From positions 1,490,001 through 1,554,000 of the forward strand of contig JAQFVV010006255.1 in the NCBI GenBank assembly GCA_028023455.1: a DNA stretch of 64,000 bases, read 5' to 3'. The DNA is from Epiperipatus broadwayi. Its lineage: Eukaryota; Onychophora; Udeonychophora; Euonychophora; Peripatidae. Both the position numbers and the translations under genes were made by a program. This document shows, one piece after another, positions 27,801 through 42,700 of this stretch (position 1 is its first letter; each line of letters opens with the position of its first letter). Under the pieces are notes generated by a model. The model ran no database searches. It saw only the letters and a list, made by a program, of their open reading frames with translations, and was not told the DNA's origin.

Positions 27801-30800
27801 ATCCCATGATTTCTATAAAACAAAAAAATATATATGTATATAATTATTATTATTATTTTCACAGTTGGTTTTTATAATGTACAAAATTTTATAAATTAAT
27901 GACTGATATTTTAATTGTCTAGAAATCTTCAGAGATGTAAATACAAAATTACATATTGTGTTACTATCAAATATTTAATTGTATATTTTATGTAAATCCA
28001 GTGCTATCTACACATTGTATGTTTTATAATATATATTGTAATGTACAGCATTATATTATATTTTTAATATATTTTTCTATACATAATAACGTATTTTTAT
28101 AATTATAATTTTAAATATGCATACTGTAATGATCCAGATTCCATAAAGTAGTCTGACCATATAAGCCTCCTGGCCATGTTATAAAATGCATTAAACCACT
28201 AAACATCACATGATCATTATCTCATACTAGCACTAGATAGGGATTTTATGCACAAGCCTTCTGGCATACATTGATTGCTCATGTTGGCACAAGATGGCAC
28301 TACTGTATGGAGAGTTTTGCTTTGTTTTGAATTGTTATAAAATGCATATGGGAAGAAAAAAAAATGTGGTAGAACTAATTTCATCTTTATACAAGTTAAG
28401 TGGGATCAATACATTGAATTAAGATAGTTAATTGATGATCTCAATGCATTTAAAAGAATTTATAAAAACTGATTTTAGGGAAAAGACAACAATATATAAA
28501 TAATATTGTTTTAAAAAAAACAGAATGGAGAATTCACAGATTCTATTTATAATCATAAATTCTTAAATGTATGAAACTTGTAATCAAAAATAATCCTATT
28601 TCTTTCTTTCTTATTTTTTAAGGAAAAAAAGAAATAATTAATTAATCTAACTTATCTACTTTACTGAACAAAAATATATAATCTATTTAACTATTATAAT
28701 TTAAAAATAATATTTTTCTTATCTAGAGTTTTTGTGTGTAAAGAAAAAAAATTGCAAAAATGTTAATATGATTGAGCATAATTAAAAAAAATAAAGATAA
28801 AAAGTATTTTTATATTTACTTCTTTTTTCCCTGTAAAGACAAAAAAATGTTATTTTGGATATTAAAAGAAAAAGAAAACAATAATAAGGGTATCTTGATT
28901 ATTGTGTATTATTGTAAAGTGGAGTCAGACACAAGAGGAATCTTTCTTTTGAACAGAGTTGGAACTTCGACACATACAAGAGCTTAAGAAAGGTTTTTTT
29001 AAAGAAAAAACTGAATGAGAAGAATCAACACATAGCTTATTTCAAAACAGCTAAGAGACTTTGTTAACAATATTCAAGAAAGTTGAAATAATCACAAAGG
29101 CATTTCCTAATGGATTACAAAGCTGCTAAATTTTGAACTTTTGATTAAGCTAACATGGAAAATCATATTATGGTTGAAAGTCTCACCACGAGAAAGAAAA
29201 ACCTTTTATTAGTACACTAATCATCAAAATATTAAATTATGTAACCTCATACCAATTTTAAATGTGTTGTTCTTGTCCATATTACAAACATTCAATGAAA
29301 TACGATCAAACAGTTGCTTGTCGTGTCTCTGCACAATCTTCACAGACCTATCCATGATCCAAGCAATCCATATGTACTGTCATTACACTTATTAATAATA
29401 AAGAAGAGTTAATGAAAGAAAATCAGATAAAGCATTGAACTTTACACCACAGAGATTGTCCTACATATCAAATATAGTCTACTAGAAATAAAATCAGAAT
29501 TCTGAAAGTTTGAGTAAGATCCATTTTATTTAGACTAAAAGGTTTTAAAAGTGATTAAATTAAAATTTATTTTAATCTTCTTTGCTTAATATTTAAAAAT
29601 TATTATCATACATCTTTTAATTTTGCTGCTTATTTTAATTTTTGCTATTTAAAAGCTATTAAGATAATATTATAACAAGTATTTTCTTTTCCATTCTTAA
29701 GTTTTAAGTTATGATAACAGATATATTAATATTTACTTCTTTTTTTATATCAATTTTTGTGTGAAGGTGGGATTCAGTAATTCATGAAAGCATATTGGAG
29801 CTTGTAGATTAAATTCATTTAAGTTAAAAAACCTTTCACTGATATGAATGTATTTCCATCTGAATATATATCATATCCATTTGATTTAGATAGAAAGAGA
29901 TATTATAAATATTGTAGATGTAATATTATCTAATGATCTTGCCAATAGCTTTTAACAAGCTTTTCAGAATATTCCTAACCCCAGATCAATTTCTAACTTC
30001 TGGCTTTCCTCAGTGAGGTGCTAGGATATTCAAGCATTAGATTTAAAATACCAGGCCAAGCCCAGCATTTTATCTAATAGTTAACTATTAAGTAAAATAA
30101 CTGAAATCTAATGCTTGAATATCCTAGCATATCACTGAAAAAAGACAGAAGCTAGAAACTGGTCTCGGGTTAGAGATATTCTGAAAAGCACGTTAAGAGC
30201 TATTGGCAAACTCATTAGATAACATTTGTAATAAAAGTTTATTAAATTAGGTCATGTGATATATGATTTGATTTCTTTATAATTGTTGTAATATAATTTG
30301 TTTTTTATTCATATTATTTTAAAATCTAATTGTAAATTTTTTCTCTCTCATATTCTAAATTTAGTTAGAAATAATTTGTTACACACTCTAAGAGAAGAAT
30401 GTTTGGATAAGCAATTGAGGATATTATATCGTTACGATGATAATGTTGCAAAAGGAGTACTTAAAGGCATTCTTTCAGAAATGAAAGTGGTACTTAAGGA
30501 TAACTACCCTATAAAAATGCTTTTAGACAAGAGAGCTTGCTGCTTTACTGAATATCACTGTGATGTAAGATAACCAGGAAACATAACTGATTGTTAGTTT
30601 GGTCATCATCATCCAGGCTGATATGATATAATACGGTTATATAATACATGACATACAAATAGTTGATATATTTATGACACAGCAAAATGATATTCGGTAT
30701 ATTTATTGAGCTGCAAAGTGTTAATATCAAATTACATACAGAAGAGTTCAATATAATATATGTCATATTATTAATAATAATTTAAATCTTAAATTTTTTT

Positions 30801-33800
30801 CTTAAAATTCATATCATATATATATATATTCATGAAGTAATTTTCAAATATGCATACTATAAAAATTCTTTACAAGCCAAACTTGCTAGAATCATTTTTC
30901 AATAAACTTGAAAATATCTTCCTCTTATCAGAATCTTATCAAGATGTTCCTTTTTATGCAATCACATGTAATGTATGATGCACTGTGACTTTTCCCTTTT
31001 CAGAGTCAGGAATCTCTCAGTCACTATGCCCAGAGAAACCTGTTAGCCACTTTACCTTCCCTTTCCATTTGCCACCCTAAGTTTTTTCTATATTCTTCTC
31101 TATCCTGTTCTATCCCATTCATACAACATAATCTTTGACAACTCCATGGCCTCTATATCTAAATCACCTTTATCTTTTCCCAAACCCAGTATAAAAACCA
31201 AGAACTCACTTTCTGTATAATCACTTTATTTATATTTATTCTTCCACAATTTCATTATTTGTGCCCATTCTGTTTGCAGGGATTTACATTCAATTAACAG
31301 ATGCCTAATATTTTCTACGCCTTCCTTACACAACTTGCAGAATAAATCACCCACATTTTTCCATTTATGTGTATATTCCCTTGTTACTAAAGATCCTATC
31401 CAAGCCTTAAACAGTATATCACTTTCCTTGCTGTTATCATAAATTAATTCACACTCAATATTCTGTTTACTTCTATATATATTCAAACTCTTTTTACTCT
31501 TCATATTAGCTCTCCAACTCCCTATTCTTTATTAATGCATCTATTCTTCTACCCCATTCCTTGCCACTATAACCCTCAACAATTCTCACTAACACAATTA
31601 TCCCATCTTTGTATAAGTATATTGACATAAATTCTTTATCCAAATCTGCATATTATTCTCTTTTTAATCCATAAATTGCAATCTACCAAACATTTTCATT
31701 TTAGCTTTTGCATTTCTGATATAAAAACTTGACCATCCCTGCATATTATTCTCTTTTTAATCCATAAATTGCAATCTACCAAACATTTTCATTTTAGCTT
31801 TTGCATTTCTGATATAAAAACTTGACCATCCTATTTCTCCTTGAATTGCTTCCTTTGCCTTCCATACATCTGCATCTAATGTATGTCTTCCTACTTCTCT
31901 TTGTACTTTTGCTAAGTAATCTAACACCCCTTTACTAACCCATAACGCATTGTTACCATAGGTTAACCTGCTACTGCCATTCCCTTCCATACAATTCTAG
32001 CTACATCATATTGATTATATGAAAAGACTGTTAATTTCTTTATCAGTCCATTTCTTTTCTTTGCTTCATTTATCAATTTTTTTCTTCCATTCATCCAAGT
32101 AATGTCTTTGATTACTTAAATGATCCATGCAATGCGAAGCAGTGACTTCTTATTTAGAATTAGGAATCTCTCAGCTTCTATGCCTAGAGAAACTTGTTAG
32201 CCACTTTACCTTTCCATTCCCCATCCTAAGTTTTTCCCATATTCTTCTCTATCCTGCTCATCTCATTTCCACAACACAATCTTTAATGTGATGCACTGTT
32301 ACTTCTCCTTATACGAAGTGAGGAATCTCTCAGCCACTATACCCAGAGAAATCTGATAGCCACTTTATCTTCTCTTTCCATTCTCCACCCTAAGTTTTCC
32401 CATTTTCTTCTCTATCCTGCTCCATCCCATTTTCACAACATAATCTTTGTCAACTCCATAACCTTTATATCTAAATCCCCCTTATCTTTTCCCAAACCCA
32501 GCATGAAAATCAAGAACCCACTTTCTGTATAATCACTTTGTTTATATTTATTCTTTCACAACTTCATTATTTGCACCCTTTCTGCTTTCAGACATTTACA
32601 TTCAATTAGCAGATGCCCAATATTTTCTATGCCTTCCTTACAGAACTTGCAGACTAAATCACCCTTATTTTTCCATTTATGTGTATATTCCTTTGTTGCT
32701 AAAGATCATGTTCGAGCCTTAAACAATAAACTACTTTCCCTGCTATTATCATAAATTAATTCGCACCCAATATTTTGTTTACTTCTATATATATTTAAAC
32801 TCTTTTAAGCCCGTGTGCTTTTCTCTTCTTAAGGATTGGACACTACTTTTCGCAGGACAGATAAGAAATCATAAGGATAAGCCATGTTTTCCAATTCGAT
32901 AAGACTGCCTCAAGCAATTATCACACTTTATATGACAACATCGTTCCAGAAATTTAAAAATGTAATATTTTTAATAAATGCCAGCTTTTATTTATATCAT
33001 AATTTAAAACTATAAAATCAATAATGATTTTCTTTTAACTATAAACTTTTTGCTTTCTTTTTTAATTGATCAAATTATCTTTATTTTTTCATTGCTGCCA
33101 ATTTTCATGATTCCTTTGTTTCTTTAAATTTTTAGTTTTCCTTAACCATTATAAAGTCTTTTCTTTTTTAACAACAAATCATGCTAGTCTTTATAAATGG
33201 GGGGAGGGGGAACTTTTGAATATATACGTGGAACAGTATATCTGTTTTAATATATATAAAACTCGTGCAATTTTTAAATACTTGTAAACAAAAATTCAGT
33301 CCATGTTAACATTTTATTTTAATTTATTTTAAAAAACTGAAAACTTAAATTTTTAAAGTATTTTTAAATTAAATTAAACTACAGCTTTATTTATTGATAA
33401 CTGATTGTAATTTTAGAACAATCTTGGTAAATACACATGGAGTTGTTGGACTATCTTCCATAAACCTAATGGACATTATTTACATTACATTATTAAATAT
33501 TATTAGTAAAATGCATAAATGCACATAAAAATAAATAAACTTATGCAATCCTTTTGTATACATAATAATATATATTTTTACAAAACAATCTACAAAAAAT
33601 AATATTTTACTTATAACTCTAAAGTTTCCAATAATCTAATATCACCCATTTCTCCCCTAATTGTGCTGGATCTTTAACCATGTTTACACATATTTGAAAA
33701 TTTTATTGGATATACAAAGTTTCATAACCTTTTCTTTCTTTGTAATTTTTAACATATTTTATTATCTGAATATTTTTTCCACTAATTCATTCTATGTCCA

Positions 33801-36800
33801 GTATCCAAAAAATGGATATATGGCCCTGATTTTATATACTGTCTCATAATTGTCTTATCATGCTCCTTATCTGTTTCAATGGCAGTATTTCCTGTCTAAT
33901 CTATATATATTATAATCATCACTACTATCCATCTTTTTCCCATTACAAACCATTTCCCTCAAGATTTACTATTTTTCATCCTATTTTAATATCATCAGAT
34001 AACTTTTCTTTTATTAGTGTCTTATATAAATGATCTGAATATGGAATTGAAAACCAATTCCTATTTTTATACAGAGGTTTTACACTATCTTTTGTATTAT
34101 TATTTTTATTACTGAAATTTTTTTAATATCTTTTCTTTTATAACCCGTTTTAACATAACCATTCTCAACTATCAATTTCTATTCAAATGCTTCTACTGCA
34201 TTCAAAATTATCATTTTTAACTTAAATCCTTTCAAAATTGCTATTTTCTGAGACCACGGCTCTTTTTTCTTTATTCTTAATTTAATGTTTAACAAATACT
34301 TTTGCCATTAATTTATTTCTTTAAAAATATTCTTTTTCCATTGTTCAATTCTTTAAAAATGCATTAATAATACTTCTACTATTTCCTATTATAATTATAT
34401 CATCAACATATTTATGATATTCTATAATTTCTTTATTTTTTATATACTTATCAATTATATTTTCCTCACTATAGTCAATCACAATCAATGATAAAATCCC
34501 AGGAATTGAGCAATCCATAACCTATCCCTTTGCTATATTCCAAAATTCTTCCTTATATTTAAAGTATAAACCATCATTTATCAATAATAATGGTTCTTTA
34601 ATAACATGCAATCATTCTTCTGAAATTATATTATTTTTATTTTATCTTTAACTATTTTTATACTATCTTCCCTAGGTATACTCTAATATATTTTTTCAAT
34701 ATTCCATTTCCATTTAACTTTACATTATTTAATTTATCTATAAGTGCTTATGAATTCTTAATACAATATTTGCCAAAGCCTGTTACAGTGACAATCTTTT
34801 TATATATTATATCATATAAACCTTTAAGAATTATTAAAAGTCTAATATTACTCCCCAAATATACATGAATGTTCAAAAGCTAAAGGATATAAAAATCTAT
34901 ATTTCTTTTTCTTAACTGTTTCATTTTCATATAATTTAATAAAATCTTATCTTTTGTTTTAATTATATTTCCTGGATCTTTATTTATCTTTTGGTATGCC
35001 TGCTTTACAATAACTTCTTTTATTTTTCTATCATAGTCCATTTCATTTAAAACAATAAACATTAATCCTTTATCTTCACTTGTTATCATTAAGTCCTCTT
35101 TATTTATCTTATTCATAATTTGTCTTATAATACACTTCTCTTTCCATTCTTTTTTACTACTTTTATGTTTTTTATTAATAATTGTAATTCTGCTTTTAAA
35201 CTATTCTTAATTTTTGCAACTTCCACACTCACAATATCTTTATCCACAAATAGTATATATAAGGGCACTGTGCACTGAATGCAATGATGTAAAGCAAAAA
35301 ATTAAAGAGGCATATTTTATTGCAAATGACAATTGTGCAATAAACCGGAAAGAATCGTGCTTTGCAATCTCCAGAAAATGGTCGTTTTAAAATTTGCATA
35401 AATTTTACATAAACCACAGCTAAACTTCAGTTAAAAGTAGGCTATGATTATGGAGACTCAAGGTCTTTGAAAGCGCTAAGCCTAAGCCATATAACTTTGT
35501 AATAAGATTTAGACAAGCTTCACTTTTTGCGTAAAGCGCAATCTCACTTAATTAATTCCTTTATTTAAAATCTGTGATTGTTCATTTCTAAAATTAATGT
35601 TAGATATATTTATAAAATGATTAACATTTTCTTCCTTATTACAATTTTTTACTGTAAACAATTAGCTATTTTTTTCCTCAATTGCATTTCTTTATAATAC
35701 AACCATCTCCATTTATTATCCTATGTCTTATAAAGTTTATTTTGTAATTTACTATTACATATATTATACATATATTCTCAGAGCTACATATTCAATAATT
35801 GTTTGTTTGTTGGCGTGTTTAAATACAATATCCCTAAATACAAATATAAATATACTTATATCTATTTTTAATCATAATTTACAGTTATTATTTAATTTTG
35901 TCACTTTATTCTTATATCTACTTTATACATACATTTAGTTTTTTATAAAATAACTTGATTATAATTTCCTAAATATTTTATTTTAATTCTTATTTTTTAT
36001 TATTTTAAATCGATATACTGTATTTTGAATATTAAATTTCATATTTATTATTATAACATTTTTTAATAGTAGTAAAATACATTTAAAAATACACTTTTTT
36101 TATCTTATTATTTAGCAAAAAAAAAATGTTAGCAAAAATGAAGATATTTAAATATTTACTTCTTATATAGTATCTATCTCTATTTTCATTATATAGAAAT
36201 TAAAATTAAAAAATATTTTGATAGTAATACATGAAATTTTTCTATTTAGGTCTCTGAAGAAGATTACTAAAATTTTATATTTGCAGAAATAAAATGCTAA
36301 AAATAAATATTTTACATATATTGAACAATAAAATGCAATGTTAAAAGAAAGAAATACCGTTTGAATACCTTTACTATAAGATGAGGATCGGTTTCTTTGC
36401 CGCTTATATCTTGAACTAATCCTGGTGCAGAACTATAACCTACTGGAGTAGTTAAATCTGCAATTGGTAACATTTGTCGATCATTTCTGGTTCTGAAAAA
36501 AATAAAAAATGTACTTTAATGAATTAAAAAAAACACACATAACTGTTACTATAAGTTAAATAATAAATATCAGATGTTGAAAACAAATAATTATTCAGAT
36601 ACATATTAAAAAAAATAATAATTTAATAAGGGAACAAATATTACCTAGTCAAGGTATTTTAAGATCGTCAAGTACCAATTATATTAATAACTGTTTCTTT
36701 TTACTATTATTATGCTAGAATATAAGTAATCTTTTAAAACATTATTTTTTAGTGACTGCTATTACAAGCAGTTTAAACTTTAAAATCGGTTTCTTTTTAA

Positions 36801-39761
36801 AGTAATTGAGAATTGTATCTATTTTAAGATAGATTGAAACAATTAGGCAGAGAATTTAATATACATACAATTCTTAACAATAAAATACTCAAAAAAGAAT
36901 CAGTAAAATAGTTTTTTTATGTTCTGTAAAAAAAAAACCACTACATGCTAAGTATTTCCATTTCTGTCCTATATGATATAAAAAATATAATGCTAATGTG
37001 ACAGGAGCACTTTTTTTTTTGTCCAATATCCAAAACAAAATATAGAAAATAAAACAAAACAGCCTTTGAAATAGTTTCCCCAGCATTTCTCTCTCTCTAT
37101 ATATAAAAAAAATAATGATCAGAATACGGTACTCACCAAATTAGTTAAATGTCAGAGAGTGGTGGTTGCCTTCCTAATTTAAAAATACAGATTAAAATCT
37201 ATAAAGCAGAATGGATCCTCTTAACAATTCTTTTTGTGAAAAAATAAACAAAGGAAAATTTAGAAAAATGTCACAATACTTAATAATAATTACAAATAAA
37301 TACAAATTACTTAATATTGTTTTTGAATTTAACTGTCATATTCTTGCAGTCAATTTATTATTTAAAGTTAATATTTTGTCATTAAGTTTTGCAATATCTG
37401 CCTATTTGATTCAATTATGAACAATTAAATTACAGTCATATATATAAGCCTTTAAATTACCCAGTGAAGGACAAACATTTCTTCTGCATCCCTCTAGAGA
37501 AAAACAATGAAAGAGAATAAATACAATACCTACAAGATTACTTTAAATGCTAAGTGGTGAAGGTTAAGTTTCCTAAGATAAGCTACATAATTATTCACTA
37601 ACTAATAATTAGATGACTAATTAGAATTATACAATGAATTCACCAAATAAAATGTCATCAACTACACTTAGTAAAAATATAAGAAAAAATCACAAAAAAG
37701 ATCTTCAGATGTAATCACTTTTTAGAATAGAGGTCACTCAAGTTTCTGATCAAAAAATTGGGAAATTTTCACATAAGTAAAGTCTTTTAAGTATATTATG
37801 AATAAAAAAATAGTTTTAACCAGTTTAGGCAGAAATTTCAATTGGAACACACAAATGATTAGACTAAATAATTTGTTTTAATGCGCAAAAAAAAAAAAAA
37901 AACATGCATAAAAAATTGAATGTGAAAGAAGAAAATATAAAGAAGTTCATAAAAAGGAATGTATCAGTTACTATGAAACTTGAAATCTCAAACATACAAG
38001 TTTCATTCTAAAAAAAATATTCCCTATATTTAGCATCACAGAGTTAACTATGACTTGATGTGATGGCATTTTATTAAACTATGTATAATAGTAAATTACT
38101 TTGTAACTTAGAACAATGAGCAATCTTACTCATAGAATTCAAACCATTACAATGTACTTATTTATTAGTGAAGAAAGCTACATTATTTTAATCAGGTTTT
38201 ATTGGACTAGAGCATCACAATTGGAATTTGAATAGGACAAGAAAAAGAGGAAGATCAAAAGTGTCAAGGATGAAAAATATCACAGAATGGACAGGGTTTA
38301 CAGTATTGAAAGCATGCAGAAAAGCAGCAGGAAGAATTATTTGGAAGCAAGTCATCCATATCGTCGCCGAACATTGAAATAACGGATTAGGTAGATGAAG
38401 ATAACAAATAAATATATAATGTTTTGCATAATACTTTTAAAATTATATAATGTTAAAATATAATGAAATTTCATTAGTTATGACAACACCTTTTTATATA
38501 ACTTTTATTTTTTAAAAAGATTAATTCATTTTAGTGATGTTGACATTTATTTTAGAATGGTCATATCAATTGTATACATAATCATGGATGTTTTTATTAT
38601 AATTTTCTATCATAAAAATAGTAACATTTTTACTCAATAGTTTTTATATCATCAATTTTATTTTTTTTCCCTATTCTTTTTATTTCTTTATATATATATT
38701 TAATTATATATCATTATATGAATTTAAATTAAATCAATAAAAAAAAATCCTATAACTATTCATTCATCTTCTATTCTGAGTAGTTTCTCTATTCACTTTT
38801 TCTATTATTTGTGCCTTTCTCCTATTTGCATCATTTATATCATTATTTATATACTTTATCAATCTCTTTTTTTTTTTTTCAAAGCCAAAATTTTACCTCA
38901 CATCATTATGATCATTTTCTCTTTTCTAAAAAAAACTCTATCATGAATAAAAAAAAAAAAAATTTAAAAGCATACTTTAAATTTGAAAGGATCTAATATT
39001 GGATCTTTTCTTCAGAACTTTCTATAGTTAAAAAGAAGCTAGATAAGAAAGCCAAGATATATGTTTTAACATATTAACATGGCTATAACAAAAGCAATAA
39101 TACTTGGGGAAGAAAAAAATAAAAAGAAGAATGATAAGTAACAGAATTTAGCTAAGCAATGTAGAAAGCTTTATATATCTTGAAATAATGATTTTGATTT
39201 CCAACAAGGAATAAAAGTAACAAATAGTCAGAGCAAGAATATGTCTATAAGCTTTAAACCGTGTTTGGAAAAACAAATATCAAAATTACAAAACAAACAA
39301 ACTACTCCAGACATATGCATATGGATGATAACAAAAACATTTATTGAGAAAAATCTTGACATTTGATAGAACATGCTACAGATAATTATTGAGAATTAGA
39401 TAGATGTAGAGTTTCCAATGAAAAATTATACAAAAAAAAAGCAAATTTGGTAAATTTATTAAAGAAAGTTATAAGCAGAAAGTTACAAATGTTTGGTCAT
39501 TCACGTTAATTAAATGATGAATGAAAATTGAAAAGTCTAATTTTTGATATTACACAAAAAAATCTTGACATTCGATGTAACAAGCTATATATAGTTATTA
39601 AGAATTGGATGGATATAATGATTCCAGTGAAAAATTGTATACAAAAAACAAATTGATAAATTTATTTAAGGTTATAAACAGGAAGTTATAAATAATATTT
39701 GATCATTTAAGTTAATTAAATGATCAATTGAAATTGAACAGTCTAATTTTTGATATTACAC

Positions 39762-39793
<32 letters not shown>

Positions 39794-42700
39794 AAACTCT
39801 ATAAAATATAAATAAATGATGTTAAAAAATATGAAACTAACTTGGATTCACTCGGCCTTCTTATATGAAAAAAAGTTTAGATAGAGAAGATGAAGAAAAC
39901 ATCATATGAATTATATTTTTAGTAATCTGTATTTGACTGAATTGAACCTATGATTTCTGATGATGAAGCTATGCTGTAAATAATAAACCAAATTTGATTG
40001 ATTCTAGTTGGAAAAAATCTCATCTTACATAAACTCTGAATCAGTCATATATATAATTATTACAAATATATATTGTAACCGGACCCGCACAACCCCTTTA
40101 TTACCTCAGTTGTAACACTTTCCTGATGAGCATGTTGCAGGAAGGAACTATCAATTGGCATTCTTCAATGCAGATGTTATCCCCCCCCCCCCCACAACAA
40201 TATTTCTTGCTCATCAGAGAATGTAGCACCATAGAGACTGGAAGCATCTAGACATTTCTGTGTTTAGAGTTCCATCTCACTACAACCTGATTTACGTAGG
40301 TCTAGTTGTGACAGACATAGCTCAGGAGGCATGAAATTCTCGTGAACAAGTGCAATGGATGATAAGTGATGCAAAAAATAATAGAACTGAACAACTGGAT
40401 AACTAAAATTAATTTTAAGTAACAACAATTTTATTTAACAACAGGTTTAATTAAATGTCCATCAAACAAAATATTTCATTGACTGTCCCTTGTATCTCTT
40501 CGGCCTACTTCCAATAACATTTTTATATGACTTAAAGAATGTAATTTGTTAAGAGTATAATAAAGTCCTTCTTTCAATAGTTCTTTAATAGTTTACATCT
40601 TTAATTATTTAGTTAATTCACAGAGAGAAGTACGATATATAAAGACAACAGAGATAATAATGAAGACAACTGATAGCATTTAATTCAGAGTTCCACTTAA
40701 TTCACACAAATATTTCATTTACAGTCCATTGTGTGTCTTGGTACACATCCAATAATAGTACAATATGAATTAAAGAATGCAAGTTCTTTAACAATTTACA
40801 TTTTTAGTTATTTAGTTAATTCACAGAGAGGAGTGCAATATATGAAGACAACTGATAGCATTTAATTCAGAGTTCCACTTAATTCAAACAAATATTTCAT
40901 TTACAGTCCATTGTGTATCTTGGTATACATCCAATAAGAATGTAATTTGTTGTATAATAAAGTCCTTCTTTCAATAGTTCTTTAACAATTTACATCTTTA
41001 GTTATTTAGTTAATTCACAGAGAGAAGTGCGATATATGAAGACAACAGAGATAATAATGAAGACAACTGATAGCATCTAATTCGGAGTTCCACTTAATTC
41101 AAACAAATATTTTATTTACAGTCCATTGTGTATCTTGGTATTCTTCCAATAATAGCATTTAAAGGATGTAATTTGTTGTATAACAAAGTCTTTCTAATAA
41201 AGAATATGCAGTTAAGCAGTTATGATTTATACAGCATTTCATTATTTTGGAATTATTATTACATGTAGATAAACATGTAATCTCAGCAATTCTAAGTTTG
41301 TGGAGCATTTGTAATTTAATCAAATATAGATGTATATTCATATATATAAACTTTATTATTTTATTTAGATATAAGTACTATGCAGTTAAGCATTTATGAT
41401 TTATATTTAATTTTCTAGCCTAAATATTTACTTGGTCTGCTGCAGACGTATATTTTTATACATAAATTCTAAAGCAGTTTCATTTATAATTTATCAATAA
41501 CAAAACGTATTTTCATACAGCTATAATTATTCATAATTTATTTTAAGAAGGATATTTGTTTTGTTTTGTTGTTTTTTAAAACACATATAAGTATTGAATA
41601 AAATGCCTTTTGATTATCGATATTTAAGACATCTAGTATTTACAATTTAATATTAATACCACGTATTTTCACGTAGCTATATTTATTCATAATTTTCTTT
41701 AAGAAAGACGTTTTTTTTTTTTTTATAAACACATATAAGTATTAATATTTTATAAAATGGTTACCTTCATTTTATCCAGTTTGTTCCTTCATATCCATGA
41801 TACGACTGCATTCAAAAAGGGATCATTGTATTTCAACTGAATGGCATTATTTACTTTCCGTAATATTTACCCAGGCAAATCTTGGAGAACCATGGCTTTT
41901 GGATGAAGAGAAGCTGTTATCGCCTAGCCTTCCATCGTTATTATTTCCTTATTAATGTTTACTTTTTTCATCATTAACAGTGGTTCTTTAATTGCTTTTA
42001 AAATTTTTCCAAAAAAGATCTCTTTAAAATCTTTTTCAAAAATCTTCTTTAAAAATCTCTTTTAAAAATCCTCTTTAAAAATCTTTTTAAAACCTCTTTG
42101 AAATCTTTTTAAAAATCTGCTCTGAACTTCCAACTCAACTATTTATACTCTGATCTCTAGATTGATTAAGCAGCCTTGCCATATCTGATTTGTTATACAG
42201 CTCTCATTTAAGCCCGTGTGCTTTTCTCTTCTTAAGGATTGGACACTACTTTTCGCAGGACAGATAAGAAATCATAAGGATAAGTCATGTTTTCCAATTC
42301 GATAAGACTGCCTCAAGCAATTATTACACTTTATATGACATCGTTCCAAAAATTTAAAAATGTAATATTTTTAATAAATGCCAGCTTTTATTTATATCAT
42401 AATTTAAAACTATAAAATCAATAATGATTTTCTTTTAACTATAAACTTTTTGCTTTCTTTTTTAATTGATCAAATTATCTTTATTTTTTCATTGCTGCCA
42501 ATTTTCATGATTCCTTTGTTTCTTTAAATTTTTAGTTTTCCTTAACCATTATAAAGTCTTTTCTTTTTTAACAACAAATCATGCTAGTCTTTATAAATGG
42601 GGGGAGGGGGAACTTTTGAATATATACGTGGAACAGTATATCTGTTTTAATATATATAAAACTCGTGCAATTTTTAAATACTTGTAAACAAAAATTCAGT

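Noticed and set aside
34300-35200. Retron or bacterial-type reverse transcriptase
   Set aside because: The block order and the eukaryotic intron context fit Penelope-like elements; there is no bacterial sequence around it.
33469-42206. Repeat R copies as 5' and 3' LTRs of one large retrotransposon
   Set aside because: The interval holds EMC4 exon 2 and an oppositely organised Penelope-like remnant; R lacks TG...CA ends and there is no primer site or polypurine tract.
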